A stretch of 64,000 nucleotides of DNA, from positions 4,424,234-4,488,233 of the forward strand of contig JANAVB010044017.1 of the NCBI GenBank assembly GCA_029216955.1, given 5' to 3'. This DNA comes from Iris pallida. Its lineage: Eukaryota; Streptophyta; Magnoliopsida; Asparagales; Iridaceae. The notes beneath the pieces were generated by a model. The model saw only the letters and a program-made list of their open reading frames with translations. It ran no database searches and was not told the origin of the DNA. The position numbers were made by a program, and so were the translations under genes. Of the stretch, positions 14,919 to 27,775 are shown piece after piece (position 1 is the first letter of the stretch; each line of letters opens with the position of its first letter).

Positions 14919-17262
14919 TGTCACGACCTGCACCCTGTTTAGGGGCACGAGTACGTGGGTATGTTCAGCCTAAGCCGAAGCATCAGCGGTAGAACGCTGT
15001 AAAGGTCATCTAGAATATAAAGTATCAAAGACACAATAATATAGCCTGTCATCTCCGCACGGAGGAATATAATCACAACTCAATCACAACTCAATCACAT
15101 AAATCTAAGGATGATAAGCACGAATAATAAAGATAAAGATGGAAGTAGATAGTCTAAAAAAATTGTGGAGTCACAAATACCAGTTTAGAATTTAAAGACA
15201 TAAAACAATCCCAAATAAAGTTCTACAGATCCAAAGTATCAAGCTGGAATACAAATCCAGACAAAATCTAGCTAATCTAAGTCACTACAGGCGGTACGTC
15301 CTCTACGTGCACCGGATCCACAGAGAGGTCCTGGTCATAGACTCCATCTATGCCAAAAGGTCGGGCAATCTGCATCTAAGTCCTCTAAAAAACAACGGGA
15401 GTTATCTTGTCATAATATGTGCAAGTACAAACGCCAACAGCAGTTTCATGTGAATTGACAAATACTATAAGAGACAATTATAATAAAATAAAAGATGAAA
15501 TGTCAATACTGGAAATAAGGCAGTATATGTGAAACTGGATATTATGTCATGGTGTGAAATACTGGAATGTAAAGCAGTACATGAAATCTGATGTATAAGT
15601 AAATATAAACAGTGACTTGAGCTATTTGAGCGTTATGTGATCGGCTTGGGTTAAGATCAGGCTGTTCCATTTGGCCCGGCTATCACAAGAAAGGTATATA
15701 TATAGGGTCTAGCCGGCCAATATGGAAAGCGAGCACAAGGAGTAACGGATCTCGCTACACCCTACGTACAGTGATGGTGGAGCAAGCATAGAAAGTTACA
15801 GGATGGATATTGATCACATAACCCCTAATAACTCTCCATCCTCGAATAGTATATGGATCCGGACATGTCACGTCATGACACAAGATTTTCTAAGAGGGTA
15901 GCTAATCTCCTTAGGAATCAGTGTCTATACAGGTACAAGAAATATTATAGAATAATATACCAATATACCAAGTAACCCAGGAGTGACATCTCATGACAGG
16001 ATCTGACATATACTAGTCCGTGTACCATCGTGTCGAGAATCAAGTAAAATACTATAAATGAATCAGATACAGTAGATACAAGATAATGAAAACTATCAGC
16101 GAATGTACTCGCCTGAGGTCCTGAGCTGAGGAAATCGATACTACCAACCACTCAATGAGCTACGAACGATCAACTCGCACAACAGTCTCCTAATGCTGAA
16201 ACTGACATTACCAACATTCTCAAAATAGTCAAATTAGCTAGAATAGCCTATCCATAAGTCCAATTCTGGACACAGAGGCAAAACGTTTATTTCGGGTCAA
16301 AACGGTGTCCGCCGTTCGACCCGCTTTGCACCGAAAAGCGTGCTAGTATCTTGAGATGACGAACGTGCACAAAGTAATAGACAAAATTGTAAAAAGATTG
16401 ATACGGTGAATTTCGACGGATACACATCAAATTTTTCGCGCACACACAACCAATTTAAATTCCGTCAAAGCCCACACATCTGCGAAATTGATACGCACCT
16501 TTCGATGCTTTCTGTTCACAACCACGTCGCCCGGTTTGTCGGTGCGCACGCCGTATCAGTGATTTTCAAGCTTTTCGAAAACTGTTTTTTATGATTTTGG
16601 AAATCGGTTTTCTCGACTCCTGGTTAATGAAATCAGTCTACAAAAAGGTTTACAAAGCCCTATATGTTGTCTATAAGTCTCTTTAGATAGATTTTGAAAA
16701 CTCACAACAATTGGTCGCAAATTAGCCGTAAACAAAGGACGTTGGGATAGTTTCTAACGTCCAAAAGTCGAGTTTTTTCTCGATTTTGGAACTCGTTTGT
16801 TGTTGCACACGAAGCGAAATAAATTAAACTAATTGAAGGGACATGATCTCGGTTAGGTTGTCTACATACCCGTGAAATCCGTTCGAGAAACGGACGAACG
16901 TAGAGGGAGAAAACTTGATGCGAAGTTGGGTCTTCGCATCAACTTCTACTGCTCCTATCGCGTGAGCGCGCGTACACGGCCGTTTTCGGTGGTGCTCCGG
17001 CGTACGGTGGCATTGTGCAGCTGCTGGGGTAGCCGCCCAAGGCTGGGCGCAGGTTTGGGTTAGGGTTTCAATCAAAACCTCTCTCTCTCCCTCTCGCGAT
17101 TTATATAGGAAAGGGGGAAAAGGGTCGGCTGAACTAAGGGGGTCGCAGGTTTAAGCAACTTGTTGTGCTCGGTTTTAAGGGGTTAAGCCCTGTGGGCAGC
17201 TGTTTGTGCGTGGGTGTGTGTGTTGTGGTTTATTCTTTTTTTCTTCTTTCTATTACTAAATG

Positions 17263-17298
<36 letters not shown>

Positions 17299-17441
17299 CA
17301 TGCATACATATATTTATTTATCTATAAAAATAATTATTTAACCATCAAATAAATACACTAAATAATAGCTTAAGTAAATATTTTAGTAATAAAATAATAC
17401 AAATGTCCATAATAGCCCTACTTAGGATAGTAGGGGTGACA
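14919..17441 (-). repeat. LTR2 of the tandem array (2,523 bp)
   Basis: Starts TGTCACGACCTGCACCC, ends GGGGTGACA, and is collinear with LTR1 and LTR3. The minus-strand TATA box TATATAAATCG lies at 17097-17107. A short (TA)n at 17265-17294 marks the site where LTR1 expanded and where the LINE entered LTR3. The copy serves both neighbouring units. Confidence 0.85.
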
Positions 17442-17524
17442 AATCTACCATCCTAAAAAATTTTGTCCTCGAAATTAGAGAAACTAGCACAGGAAACACA
17501 AGGAATAACAAAGAGAATAATACC

Positions 17525-18060
17525 TTAAGGCTCGAAGAGATAAGCGTAATGCTTCCGCATCTTGTCCTCTCTCTTTCAGGTAGACTCACCTGGAGAGTGA
17601 TGCCTCCATGCGATACGAATCAAGGGTATAACCTGGTTCCGGAGCACCTTCTCCCAACGATGCAGAATCTCCACAGGCTGCTCTGGATAGTTGAGAGTAA
17701 GCCCCACCTCTATCGTGGAACGATCCAATATATGGTTAGGATCTGCCATGTACCACCTCAGTTACGACGCATGGAACACGTTATGAACTCCCTCGAGCGT
17801 AGGCGACAAGTCCAGTCGGTAGGCCACTGCACCGACCCTTTCAAGAATAGTGAAAGGTCCAATGAAGCGCGGACTAAGCTTCTCGCCTCGGCCAAAACAA
17901 ATCATGCCCCGTGACGGAGAAATCCTTATGAACACCATATAGTCAACCTCGTCATAAAACAAGTCTCAACACAAACCTATAACACTATCACAACAAGCAC
18001 AAACAGAAACTAAAACTATACCTCAAATTCTAACGATCTTTGGTACTATCGGCCCAATTA
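17525..18060 (-). pseudogene. Integrase C-terminus and chromodomain relic (INT2)
   Basis: The minus-strand ORF 17762-17962 encodes the GPY/F-like end of integrase (SPRFIGPF, AYRLDL, HNVFH). It is followed in the same reading direction by a stop and then by the chromodomain segment near 17752-17530. A 74-bp candidate intron at 17948-18021 precedes it. Compared with INT1 both copies are damaged at different places, so they decayed independently. Confidence 0.6.
17948..18021 (-). other. Candidate intron in the integrase C-terminal region (INT2)
   Basis: Minus-strand donor GAG|GTATAG and acceptor GACGAG|GTTGAC, 74 bp, at the same site as in INT1 and element C. Its position and length match INT1. 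Confidence 0.55.
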
Positions 18061-18288
18061 TTGCTTCCTATCCTGTGCCACCCAAAGTCTATACTTGATC
18101 TACCATATGCTCACCTACCAAGATATGATACTAGCTCCTAGAGTTAACACTTGTATTTCTACTCTTCTACATAAATTTTATTGTAAATAGAATCATTCGT
18201 AGATAAGGTTACAGTTCTAGTTATCATCTCTAACTTATCTCAAGAAAACAACCCAACATCTAGATTAGTCACTTACCTCCAACCGGCT

Positions 18289-18597
18289 CTAGTGGCTGGA
18301 ACTCCCTCCCTGAATCGGGGCTTTAGCTAGGAGGGGTGCACTAGGACATTCTCGCATCAGGTGTGTAGCTAACCCAAAAAACATGCACAATCCCATCCTC
18401 TTTCTACAGTTGATCCTTATATGCCCCGGCTTCTTACAGTAGTTATAGGTAGGCACCGGCTCTGTTGGTCTCCGTTGAGCAGGAATCCAAACTGGAATAT
18501 ATGTCATAAGGTGAAGGTTTGTGCGCTTCTGAGGCCCAGAGTGGATATTGCTCCTCACTCTCTTAGAACTAGGCTCTTTTTCTCGAGAATGCAATAG
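18289..18597 (-). pseudogene. gag zinc-knuckle relic, left of the element C insertion (INT2)
   Basis: The minus-strand frame keeps a CX2CX4HX4C knuckle (CNYCKKPGHIRINC), intact here unlike in INT1, and a second Cys-rich segment. The frame is cut at 18598 by element C. The N-terminal part of the same gag lies at 48557-48941. Confidence 0.65.
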
Positions 18598-18602
18598 GTC
18601 CC
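18598..18602. repeat. Target site duplication GTCCC, left copy (element C)
   Basis: GTCCC directly before TGTCACG at 18603. The same five bases follow TGACA at 48552-48556. INT1 has a single copy at the matching place (about 12602-12606). Confidence 0.95.
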
Positions 18603-21600
18603 TGTCACGACCCGCACACACTGTGAGGGTACGAGAATGTAACAACGCCCAGCCTACGCCGCAATATCGGCGGTAGAACGTTGTCCTAGGTCACAAACAT
18701 CTAACAATATATCTCTAAGCAGTTTATACTCCCCGAATGGGGGTGACATAGCAATAGTAAACTCAATCACAACTAAGGAAGAGATAGCACGATATGAAAT
18801 AGAACTCAAGGAATAAAATAGATAAAATAGCAGTCTAAGATAATCCCAGCAATAACCAACAGTACAAGGTCTCAGATGAAAGAATATACAACTCATAACT
18901 CCAAATAAAATCTAACTAAGACATGTCTCAAGACCGCATAAAGTAAGATAAGCCTAACTAGTCTAGTCTAGGCAATCGGGGTGATCTCCTCAGCTAGAGC
19001 TAGGTCCTCCTGAGGGTCCAGCTCGCAGGTGTCATCTAAGGCTGCCCCGTAGTAAGTGTCCAGGCAAGCCTCCTCCTCGTCCTCTGTAATATTTTCAACA
19101 GGTCCAGTCAGGACATGAGCGAGTACAGTACATCTCAACAGATCATAGCAGGTTAGAAAATATAAACATACAGTAAAGTAAGGTACAAGTACTGAAAGAA
19201 GTGCAGTATAAAAATAGAGAGAGAACTGTAATAGAAATATCTACTATACATAGAGAACTAGCAGTGACTAGTGAGTCAGAGTACAACATGAACATGTAAA
19301 TGGCCTGGGACGATTCAATGAAGACACTACGGAATGATTCAATGAAGATACTACTGGTGTATTATTCACATGTCCACTTCTACTCCCCTGTACCCCCAAT
19401 CAATACACAAGGATCCAGCCAGGTTATGTTATATGATTCCATGCACGGCCCCCGAAGGGTGATACATGGATGTCCCATAAATGGGGAGTCTGGGGGTTAC
19501 CCAACTGTGTAAGATTCAAGAGACTCTGTGATTATGAGGGTACATGTCACAAGTAATCAAGTGAACCAAGAAGCATAGTGATACGCCATGTAAGTGAAAC
19601 GCACAGAACACGTTGTACCCGATGCTCCCTAAGGATAACATCTCAAGAAAGGATCCATATAGTACCAATCCGTGTGACCGTCGTGACAGTACAAGTAAAG
19701 TAATCTACTACAGGAAATAATTCTAAGCAAGATATAAAATGATCAGAGAATGTACTCGCCTGTATCTGAGTGTCCAATATGAAACGTACTGTCCAAGGAG
19801 TGGTGTCTGGCTCCTAATCAGAACATCACAAGTCACAACAAGTCCAGAATAGTAAAATGGAGTCCTACTATGCATTCTACATGATTCTAAGTCAACTAGG
19901 CCAAAGTCAACTCTTGGTCAACTTTGGTAAACCCTAGAAGTCAAACTAGGTCAACCTTGTCTAAACTAGGCTATACTAAGTCTAATAATGTAGTACAAGC
20001 CCTATCTAGACTTACCAAGCTATACCAACTACCTAGGCCTATTCCCATCACAAGTGCATACATTGCCTATATCAAGTAACATCCAAGTATACACAATGGC
20101 ACAAATATGAACTTGTACCCATACAACCCCATGGCCTACTATTATGGTATCCCTCCATACACCATATGTAACCATCTACATAAAACCATATACATCTATA
20201 TAGGGACATACCCATCACAATGCACATATTAATTTACATATATATAATACATTGATTTACATATGCATATAGTCACATATAGGGGCTGTGCATTAGGTAG
20301 GCATATAGGGACATGAGTAAATGTGTGTGTGTGATAGGGCAAAACAAGAGGGGGCTATGTGAGGGCAATGTGCAACAGTACTTGTGTGTGTGTGTAGCTG
20401 TGTGTGTGCGCTATACCAACAGTGATCACATATACATGGGCAGGAAACACTAACAGTGAATGAGGGGGAAAAGGAGTGTGTGTGTGATAAAACCATGTAC
20501 AGGAATACATCCAGATAGAGAGTGAGTGAAAGTGTGTAAGTGCTCACAGGAAAACAGTTTGTGTCAAGAGTGTGTGTATACAAGACATGAGTGAAAAGGG
20601 TGAGGGATAAATCAGTTGCTAAACTGGACTGTAAAAAGGGAAATCACACACACAGGAAAAGCAATAAGGGGGCAGTCCATACACAGGTTCCAATATGAAA
20701 ACTAAGTTCAATGAATTCACAGGTTAAGAAAAAAAGAAAATGAAATCAATTTAATGCCCCAACAATCTCAGTTAAGAAGGAAAAGGAGAAAAAGAAATCA
20801 ATTCATTGTCCCCTTCCCCAATCTCAGTTTTTTGAAGAATACCCAAAACAGTTTATTAATCTCAGGTTTTACAATACAGTGCACACCCAGGTTGACATAT
20901 AAACCTATGCTGACAGAACATGTTCTCAGTTTTATCAAAACCACAACTCAGATTTATCTATACATTCTCAGAAAATCTGAGAATATAGCTTCAGTTTAGC
21001 TCAAACTTCCCCACCCCATTTTGAACTCAAATTAATGCCAATTTACCCAAAATTCAACAATCTAAAAGATCACATATAGATTAACAAAATTAGGAAATTA
21101 AACATGTGGAGAATTGCATTCATATAGGTTAACATCATTAGCAAAGTTAACCAAAAAAAATTGTGAATAACTGACATGTGTGTTTCAGTCCCAACATGGG
21201 TATTGAATGAAACATTGACAAAAGTTAATTAAATGAACAATTATTGGTTGGTAAATGAAGTAAAAAGTGTGCACGTGTCATACATGTGGTTTGTGTCCCG
21301 CCACAATGTGACACGAAGTGTCCAGCACAAAATAACCAAAAACCAAACACAACCAGTGCATCAGAAACCCAGTCCACAGTGTTGTGTTCACGCGTGTCGT
21401 ATGCACGACACGACACGAATTGGGTCGAGTCCTTTTGCAAGGTGGTTCGCCTAGGGTCCCCCTAGGCTTGTGTCACCCTGATTTGGGTCTAAGTGTCCTG
21501 TGTCGTGACTGAAACCATCGTGTCAGAACCCAAAAGCTTACTGGAATGAAACAGCCAAAATCCAATGCACACGCTCGTGCATGTCCGACACGACACCATA

Positions 21601-22697
21601 GGTCATGCCACTTTGGGAGTGTCGTGTCAGTTACTGCCCTAATGTGTCCAGTGAAAATCACGTGTTCTAGTGCCGTATCCAGTGAGCAATCGGGCTCGTG
21701 CAGCAGGGGAATGAACCCGGCTCATTCCAGTGTGCACAGCAGTTTCCAACCCGAACTGCACCCGACACAGACACAAAACCACCATGGTCCCTTCACAAAA
21801 ATCAAAGAGCAAACCTAGATCTACATTCCTCTTCAAATAGAATTTTAAAACAGCAAAATTAATCTCTTAGGGGCATTTTGTCGAACACCCTATATTCAAG
21901 ACTGATACGTGTCCGATACGGACACGTAATGGATCCAAAACTTAGGGTTTGCCTATCCTACAGTTAGGGTAGGGCTGGGGCCTTCCTAAAATGGTTTTAA
22001 ACATGATTTAAATAGAGTATAGGAAGTTATACCTATTGATGAACAAGCCTTCACAAAAAAACTAAATGGAGAGATTCCTCAAGCCACCCAAACTCTCACA
22101 AATTGTTGTTTCCCTGCAAATAACCAATACCAACAGCAAGAGCATTGATTTTAGGTCCTAATGAAATTGGTTTGGGGAAGAAAGGATTTAAATTAGATTT
22201 TTAATAAATTTTGGAAGATGGAACTCACCTCTTTCCTTAGAACTTTTGGATAAACCTTAAAAGAGGCTAGCCCTAAAATCTAGGAGAGATTATATAGGGG
22301 GGGCTGCCTAGTGGCCGGCCAAGGCTAGGGCTAGTGTTCATTTACCAAGTTAGGTTGAGTCCCTAATGGTTTAAGTCATGATTATGACTTGTGACTTCAC
22401 AAGCCATTCTTAGACCAAACTAACTCCTAATTGCCCCAAACTAATTCCAATGAACTTGAATTGACTAACTTAGGTCATACTAGGGTTTCTTAACCTAACC
22501 AAGATGTCTTGACCTAGGTTAGCCTATAGGACAGTCTCCTAGTCAACACCAGTCAAAATCTAAAACTAGCACCAAACAATTACACTAAAAATCACCCAAA
22601 ATCACATTAATTATAATTAATAATAATAATCCTAAATTAAATTCTAAAATTTTGAAAATGACCAAAATACCCTCAAGCTAGAAAAGTGGTAGTGACA
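18603..22697 (-). repeat. 3' LTR of element C (4,095 bp)
   Basis: TGTCACGACCCGCACACAC to GGTAGTGACA. It includes short GT-rich blocks near 20320-20410 and 20480-20580, and a minus-strand TATA box TATATAATC near 22288-22296. ORFs inside (19300-19512, 20293-20583, 21546-21818 and others) recur in the other LTR copy and are not genes. Confidence 0.9.
22288..22296 (-). promoter_or_regulatory. LTR TATA box of element C (3' LTR copy)
   Basis: Minus-strand CTATATAATC, downstream of a C-rich stretch. The same motif is in the 5' LTR copy at 48144-48150, which would be the active promoter. Confidence 0.5.
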
Positions 22698-22776
22698 AAT
22701 CTACCCTCCTTAAAAGAATTTCGTCCTCGAAATTGAAAGGCGAAATACAACTGATGAGAAGGATAGAAAGTATACC

Positions 22777-25700
22777 TCAAGGTCCAAAAAGATAAGGGTA
22801 CCGCTCGCGCATCTCATCCTTCCGCTCCCAGGTAGACTCTCCTGGAGAATGATGCCTCCATGTGACGCGTACCAAAGGTATCACCTGGTTCCTTAAGACC
22901 TTCTCCCGTCGATCCAACACCTCCACTGGCTGCTCTGGATAGCTGAGAGAAGGACCCACCTCAATCTCCGAATGATCGAGCACATGGCTAGGGTCAGCCA
23001 CGTACCGTCTCAACTGTGATACATGAAATATGTTGTGGACCCCCACAAGTGCAGGCGGCAAGTCTAGCCTGTAAGCCACGTCATCGACTCTCCCGCTGAT
23101 AACGAAAGGGCTGATGAAGCGCGGGCTAAGCTTCCCGCCTCTACCAAAACGTATCGTACCACGAGTCGGAGATATCCTCAAGAAAACCTGGTCTCCGACC
23201 TAATCACAAGCAAGGTCTCAATTAATTATAATAAACAAACATGATCAAAATCACAAACAAACAACCTAAATCTAATTCTACTCTAATCTGTACCTCAAAC
23301 TCCAAGGGCCTCCGGTGGCTATCGGCCCAGTGCCGATGTCTGTCCTACGCTATGTGAAGTCTGTCCCTGATGAGCTTCACCTTCTCGGCCGTATCCACAA
23401 TCATCTCTGGCCCCAGCAAAGCTCGCTCACCAACATCATCCCAGGATAAGGGTGTACGGCACCTACACCCGTACAGAGCCTCGAAAGGTGACATCTCGAT
23501 GCTGGCCTGGAAACTATTGTTATAGGCAAACTCTACCAAATGAAGATGATCCTCCCAGGAACCTCCAAAGTCCAGGACGCACGTCCGCAGCATATCCTCA
23601 AGGGTCTGAATAGTCCGCTCTGACTGTCCGTCCGTCTGGGTGTGGTATGCAGTACTAAACTTGAGCTGAGTGCCCAAGCTGGTCTGCAGACTCCTCCAGA
23701 AATGGGAAGTAAAACGGCTATCCTGATTTGAGACGATGCTGACTGGAACTCCGTGGATCCTGTCTATCTGCCGCATATACAACTCCGCCATCCTCTCTGT
23801 AGACGTACCCACCTTGAATGGCAAGAAGTGGGCCGATTTGGTCAACCTGTCAACGATGACCCAAATTGCGTCTTTTCCTACTGAAGTACGCGGCAGTCCT
23901 GATACAAAGTTCATAGTGATATGCTCTCATTTCCACTCGGGAATGGGCAGCGGCTGCAATAATCCACCGGGCCTCTGTCTCTCTGCCTTGACCTGCTGAC
24001 AGACTAAGCACCTAGCTACGAAGTGGGACACCTCCCGCTTTATTCCTGACCACCAAACATGCTCCCGCAGATCTCGGTACATCTTGTTGGCACCCGGGTG
24101 TATAGAGTACTAAGATCTGTGGGCCTCCTGCATAACCTGCTCTCTGAGCTCCCCACTAGGCACACATAACCTGGCACCGTGCCTCAGGGTACCATCCTCT
24201 GCAAGTGAAAACTCAGCATCCCCCACTCCTATACTGATCTGCTCTTTGATACTCTGCAGGGCCACATCCTCGAACTGGGCCGCCTTGATCCTATCTATCA
24301 AGTTCGACTGAATCTGCATCCCCCATAGCTGCATCTGTACTCCGGGCACGATCACCTCAATCCCAAGGCTCTCTAAGTCGGCAAGCAGATGCCGATCCAT
24401 GGTCAAACACATGGCTGTCGGATACCTACTCAAGGCATCGGCAACCACGTTGGCCTTTCCTGGATGATACTGCAGTACAATGTCGAAGTCCTTCATCAAC
24501 TCCAACCATCTGTGCTGTCTCATGTTCAACTCCTTCTGAGTGAACACATACTTTAGGCTCTTGTGATCTGTGAAGATCTCCACCCTCTTACCATACAGAT
24601 AATGCTTCCACAGCTTCAAAGCAAAAATCACTGCTGCCAGCTCCAGGTCGTGGGTAGGGTAGTTCTTCTCATGGGGACGTAACTGCCTGGAAGCATAGGC
24701 AATTACCTTCCCGTGCTGCTGCAATACACAATCCAGCCCCTTCCCTAAAGCATCACTATAAATAGTAAAACCACCTGATCCTGAAGGCAACGTCAGAATC
24801 GGAGAAGTCGTAAGCCGCTTCTTCAACTCATCAAAAGCTGCCTGACACTCCTCTGACCAAACATACTCAGCATCCTTCCGATTCAACCGTGTCAACGGCT
24901 CTGCAACCCGGGAGAAATCCTGCACGAATCTTCGATAATACCCTGTCAGCCCTAGGAAACTCTTAATCTCTGTAACTGAAGTCGACGCAGCCCATGCCTC
25001 AACTGCTACAATCTTCTTGGGGTCAACTGAGATACCATCTCCAGCCACCACATGCCCCAAGAAGTCCACCCGGTCCAAGAAAAACTCACACTTGGAGAGT
25101 TTTCCATAAAGCTGCTCCTTCCTAAGAATCTTCATCACTATCCTCAAATGCTCCTCGTGCTCCTCCTCTATCTTAGAATATATCAAGATATCATCAGTAA
25201 ACACCACTACAAACTGATCCAGATACTGATGGAACACCTTGTTCATAAGGTTCATAAATACTGCTGGTGCATTGGTTAGCCCAAACGGCATAACCAAAAA
25301 CTCGAACTGTCCATACCGCGTCCTGAAAGCGGTCATGGGAATATCCTCCCTCTTCACCTTCACCTGGTGATATCCCGACCTCAGATCAATCTTGGAAAAT
25401 ACCCGAGCTCCGCTCAATTGGTCAAATAGATCGTCGATCCGCGGCAGTGGGTATTTGTTCTTGATCGTGAGGTTGTTGAGTGCCCTATAGTCAATACACA
25501 TGCGTACCGACCCATCCTTCTTCGGCACAAACAATACTGGTGCACCCCATGGCGACGAACTCGAGCGGATGAAGCCCTTGTCCTGTAGCTCATCCACCTG
25601 CTTCTTCAGCTCCACTAGCTCGCTGTTGTTCACCCAATAGACATGCTGAGAGATGGGTTCCGCTTCTGGAACCAAGTCTATCGAGAACTCTATGTCTCTG

Positions 25701-27535
25701 TCTGGTAGCAGTCCTGGTAACTCCTCTGGGGAAACATCCATAAAATCTGCTATCAAGGGGTGTGGAATCGTCTGCTCCTCTACCGAGACTCCACAGAAGA
25801 CTCCGTTGCTCTACTCTGCCTGACGTCTGGAGTACTCGAACTCTGGCTCCCCTGGCGCTCTGAAGAGAACTCTACCCCCTCTGCAATCAATACTGGCATG
25901 GTGTCTATTCAACCAATCCATGCCTAGTACTATATCGTAGTTCGGCAATGGCATTACGAGCAGGCTCACCTCTAACTCATGGCCTCCCAAAACTACTCTC
26001 CGACCCTTACAAATATCACTCACGAGGATAATACCACCCCTGGTCGTGATCTTGTAAGTCCTAGGCAACGATATAGCTACGATACCGTGTCTAATCGCAA
26101 AAGATACTGATATGAAGCTATGCGATGCAGCAGAATCAAATAAGGCAAATGCTGGACTGGAGTCGAGAAGAATCGAACCTGCAATCAGCTCCCCGATGAC
26201 CTCTGCATCCTCTGCTGCCATGGCAAATCCTTGCCCCTATTGGCCTCTACTGGCCTGCTGCTGGTGCCGAACAAATCTCTGCTGCTGCGTCGGCAGGGCT
26301 GGTCCCCGCTGCTGACCTGCTGGAGCCCTGGCTCCTCCTCCCGGGCCTGCTCGTACTACGCGGCACTCCCTCATCTGGTGGTTTGCTGAACCACACTTCA
26401 GGCACTAGTCCAGCCTCCTCCGACACTCATTGGCGACATGCCCGAGCTTCTTGCAATAGGCACAAGTAACACTCTACCTCTGTCCCTGCTGGTGCTGCCT
26501 CGGCTGCTGCTGCTGAGGGGCTGGCCTCTGCTGAATCGACTGCGGCTGAAACTGCCTCAGCTGCTGATGCTGAAAGTGCGGCCTCTTGGCCGATCCTCCG
26601 CTGCTGCTGCCTCCCTGGGAGTCTCGCCCCCTCTTGAGCCTAAGCTCAAGATCATCCTCTGTAGCTAGTGCGACCACCAGTATCTTCTCAAATGTAGTAC
26701 TGTAGGCGTTCTTGGTGTATGACTTGACCTCCTTTACCAAGCCCTTTCGGAACCTCCGGGCCTTCGTCGTCTCTGACAAGTCCTTTACAAATCTGCCCAG
26801 GCGGCATAACTCTCCTGCATACTCCTCCACAGACTGACTCCCCTGGTCTAGGGCCTCGAACTGAGTCTCGAGGGCTCCCAGCGCTGCCTCCGGGAAAAAC
26901 TTCTCCTTGAACAGTTTCTTGAATGCTGCCCAAGTCTGTCCTGCTGTGCCGACCCTCGGGTCGGTCTGGTACCATGTACGGGCCAGATCCTGCATCATAC
27001 TGGCTGCTGCCTCTATCTGGAGCCTCGTCGGAATCTCCGCCAGCCTGAAGATCTCCTCCATATGCTCGATCCACTCATCGGCATACATGATCCCCTCTGT
27101 CCCTCGAAAGTCTCTCGGGTGCATCTTCTGGAAGTCCTGGATGCCTTTCTCCCGTGGCTGGTACAACTGCTGGACTGCTGCTGGCTGAGCCACGACTCTC
27201 TCCACTGCTGTCACTGCCAGCTCAATGCCTCGAGTGAGCTCTGCCGTCTGCCTCTGCTGCTGAGTCTGCTGACCCTCCATGTACTGCCTAAAGAAGGCCA
27301 ACAGCTGAACGGCGTCAACTGTCCCTGTAGGTGGCTGCTAGTAAGGATCCTCTGGGAAAACTGGGTCCTGCCTCCGAGCCGGTGGATGCATGTCCCCTGC
27401 TGCAGCTGCCGAGGTCTCAACACGAGCTGAGGTGGCAGGAGCTGCAGTCCCCTGGCCTCGCCGTGCTGGCTGGGAGGTAGCAGTCCCCTCCATAGCATCC
27501 CCATGTATGGTACGCTGCGATCTAGTTTCTACCAT
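22777..27535 (-). pseudogene. gag-pol polyprotein of element C, spliced, with in-frame stops
   Basis: One minus-strand frame runs from ATG 27535 (MVETRSQR) to 23294, then across a 94-bp intron into the frame that ends at 22777. Domains in order: gag core (27301-26474), two CX2CX4HX4C knuckles (about 26450-26360), protease (26221-25811), RT with FTDD catalytic box and RNase H with YSDA, DLEL and TDH motifs (25756-24110), integrase zinc finger (H..H..CLVCQQ, about 24090-23990), DDE core (23914-23345; D in VIVDRL, D in SNQDSRF, E in QSERT), and GPY/F region plus chromodomain (23199-22777). In-frame stops at about 27338, 26474, 26411, 25811, 24110, 23925 and 23345 break it. Protease shows DSA where DSG or DTG is expected. 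No indel frameshift is needed once the intron is removed. Confidence 0.85.
23200..23293 (-). other. 94-bp intron in pol of element C (integrase C-terminus)
   Basis: Minus-strand donor GAG|GTACAG at 23293 and acceptor TGATTAG|GTCGGAG at 23200, T-rich in between. The upstream codon GAG at 23294-23296 is in the gag-pol frame, and the downstream codon GTC at 23197-23199 is in the frame of the chromodomain ORF. The intron is therefore phase 0, and its length (3n+1) accounts exactly for the frame change. Unspliced, the frame hits stops inside the segment. Confidence 0.75.
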
Positions 27536-27551
27536 CCTGAAGATAGACAAA

Positions 27552-27775
27552 CAAGAGTATCAATTTCTGAGAAAGAAGCGAAATAACAAAGGCGGACAAT
27601 TATAATTCAAAGGATCAGCTGACAAAGGATTTAGATGGCGATAAAAGAAATTTTCCTAAAGTGATTGAGTATCTTAAAATTAATGTTCTATATCCTATAG
27701 CAGGCTGCAGTGATACTCTAGTTCGAGTACCACTACACTTCTAGTCTAGACCTGCATGGGCCACCACTAAAAACG
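27552..27775 (-). other. Leader and candidate primer-binding site of element C
   Basis: On the minus strand the 5' LTR end TGACA is followed by CGTTTTTAGTGGTGGCCCATGCAGG. The same leader occurs after all chromovirus LTRs in the window (before 8065, 14919, 50883 and 61202; after 769). A tRNA-complementary match would start at TGGTGGCCC or nearby. It is not the initiator-Met sequence (TGGTATCAG) common in this group. Confidence 0.45.

Larger units (their letters stand above)
17442..18602 (-). mobile_element. INT2, left part (interrupted by element C)
   Basis: Collinear with 11451-12610 of INT1. The sequence stops at the target duplication GTCCC (18598-18602) and resumes after element C at 48552, in the middle of the gag relic. 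It contains the chromodomain relic, the integrase C-terminus with intron, and the zinc-knuckle part of gag. Confidence 0.85.

Noticed and set aside
17549..17914. Plus-strand ORF of 121 codons
   Set aside because: It is the shadow of the integrase-chromodomain relic on the minus strand; a similar shadow occurs at 11606-11854.
20293..20583. Minus-strand ORF rich in His, Thr and Ser (also 29467-29757)
   Set aside because: GT-rich repeat translation, present in both LTRs of element C.
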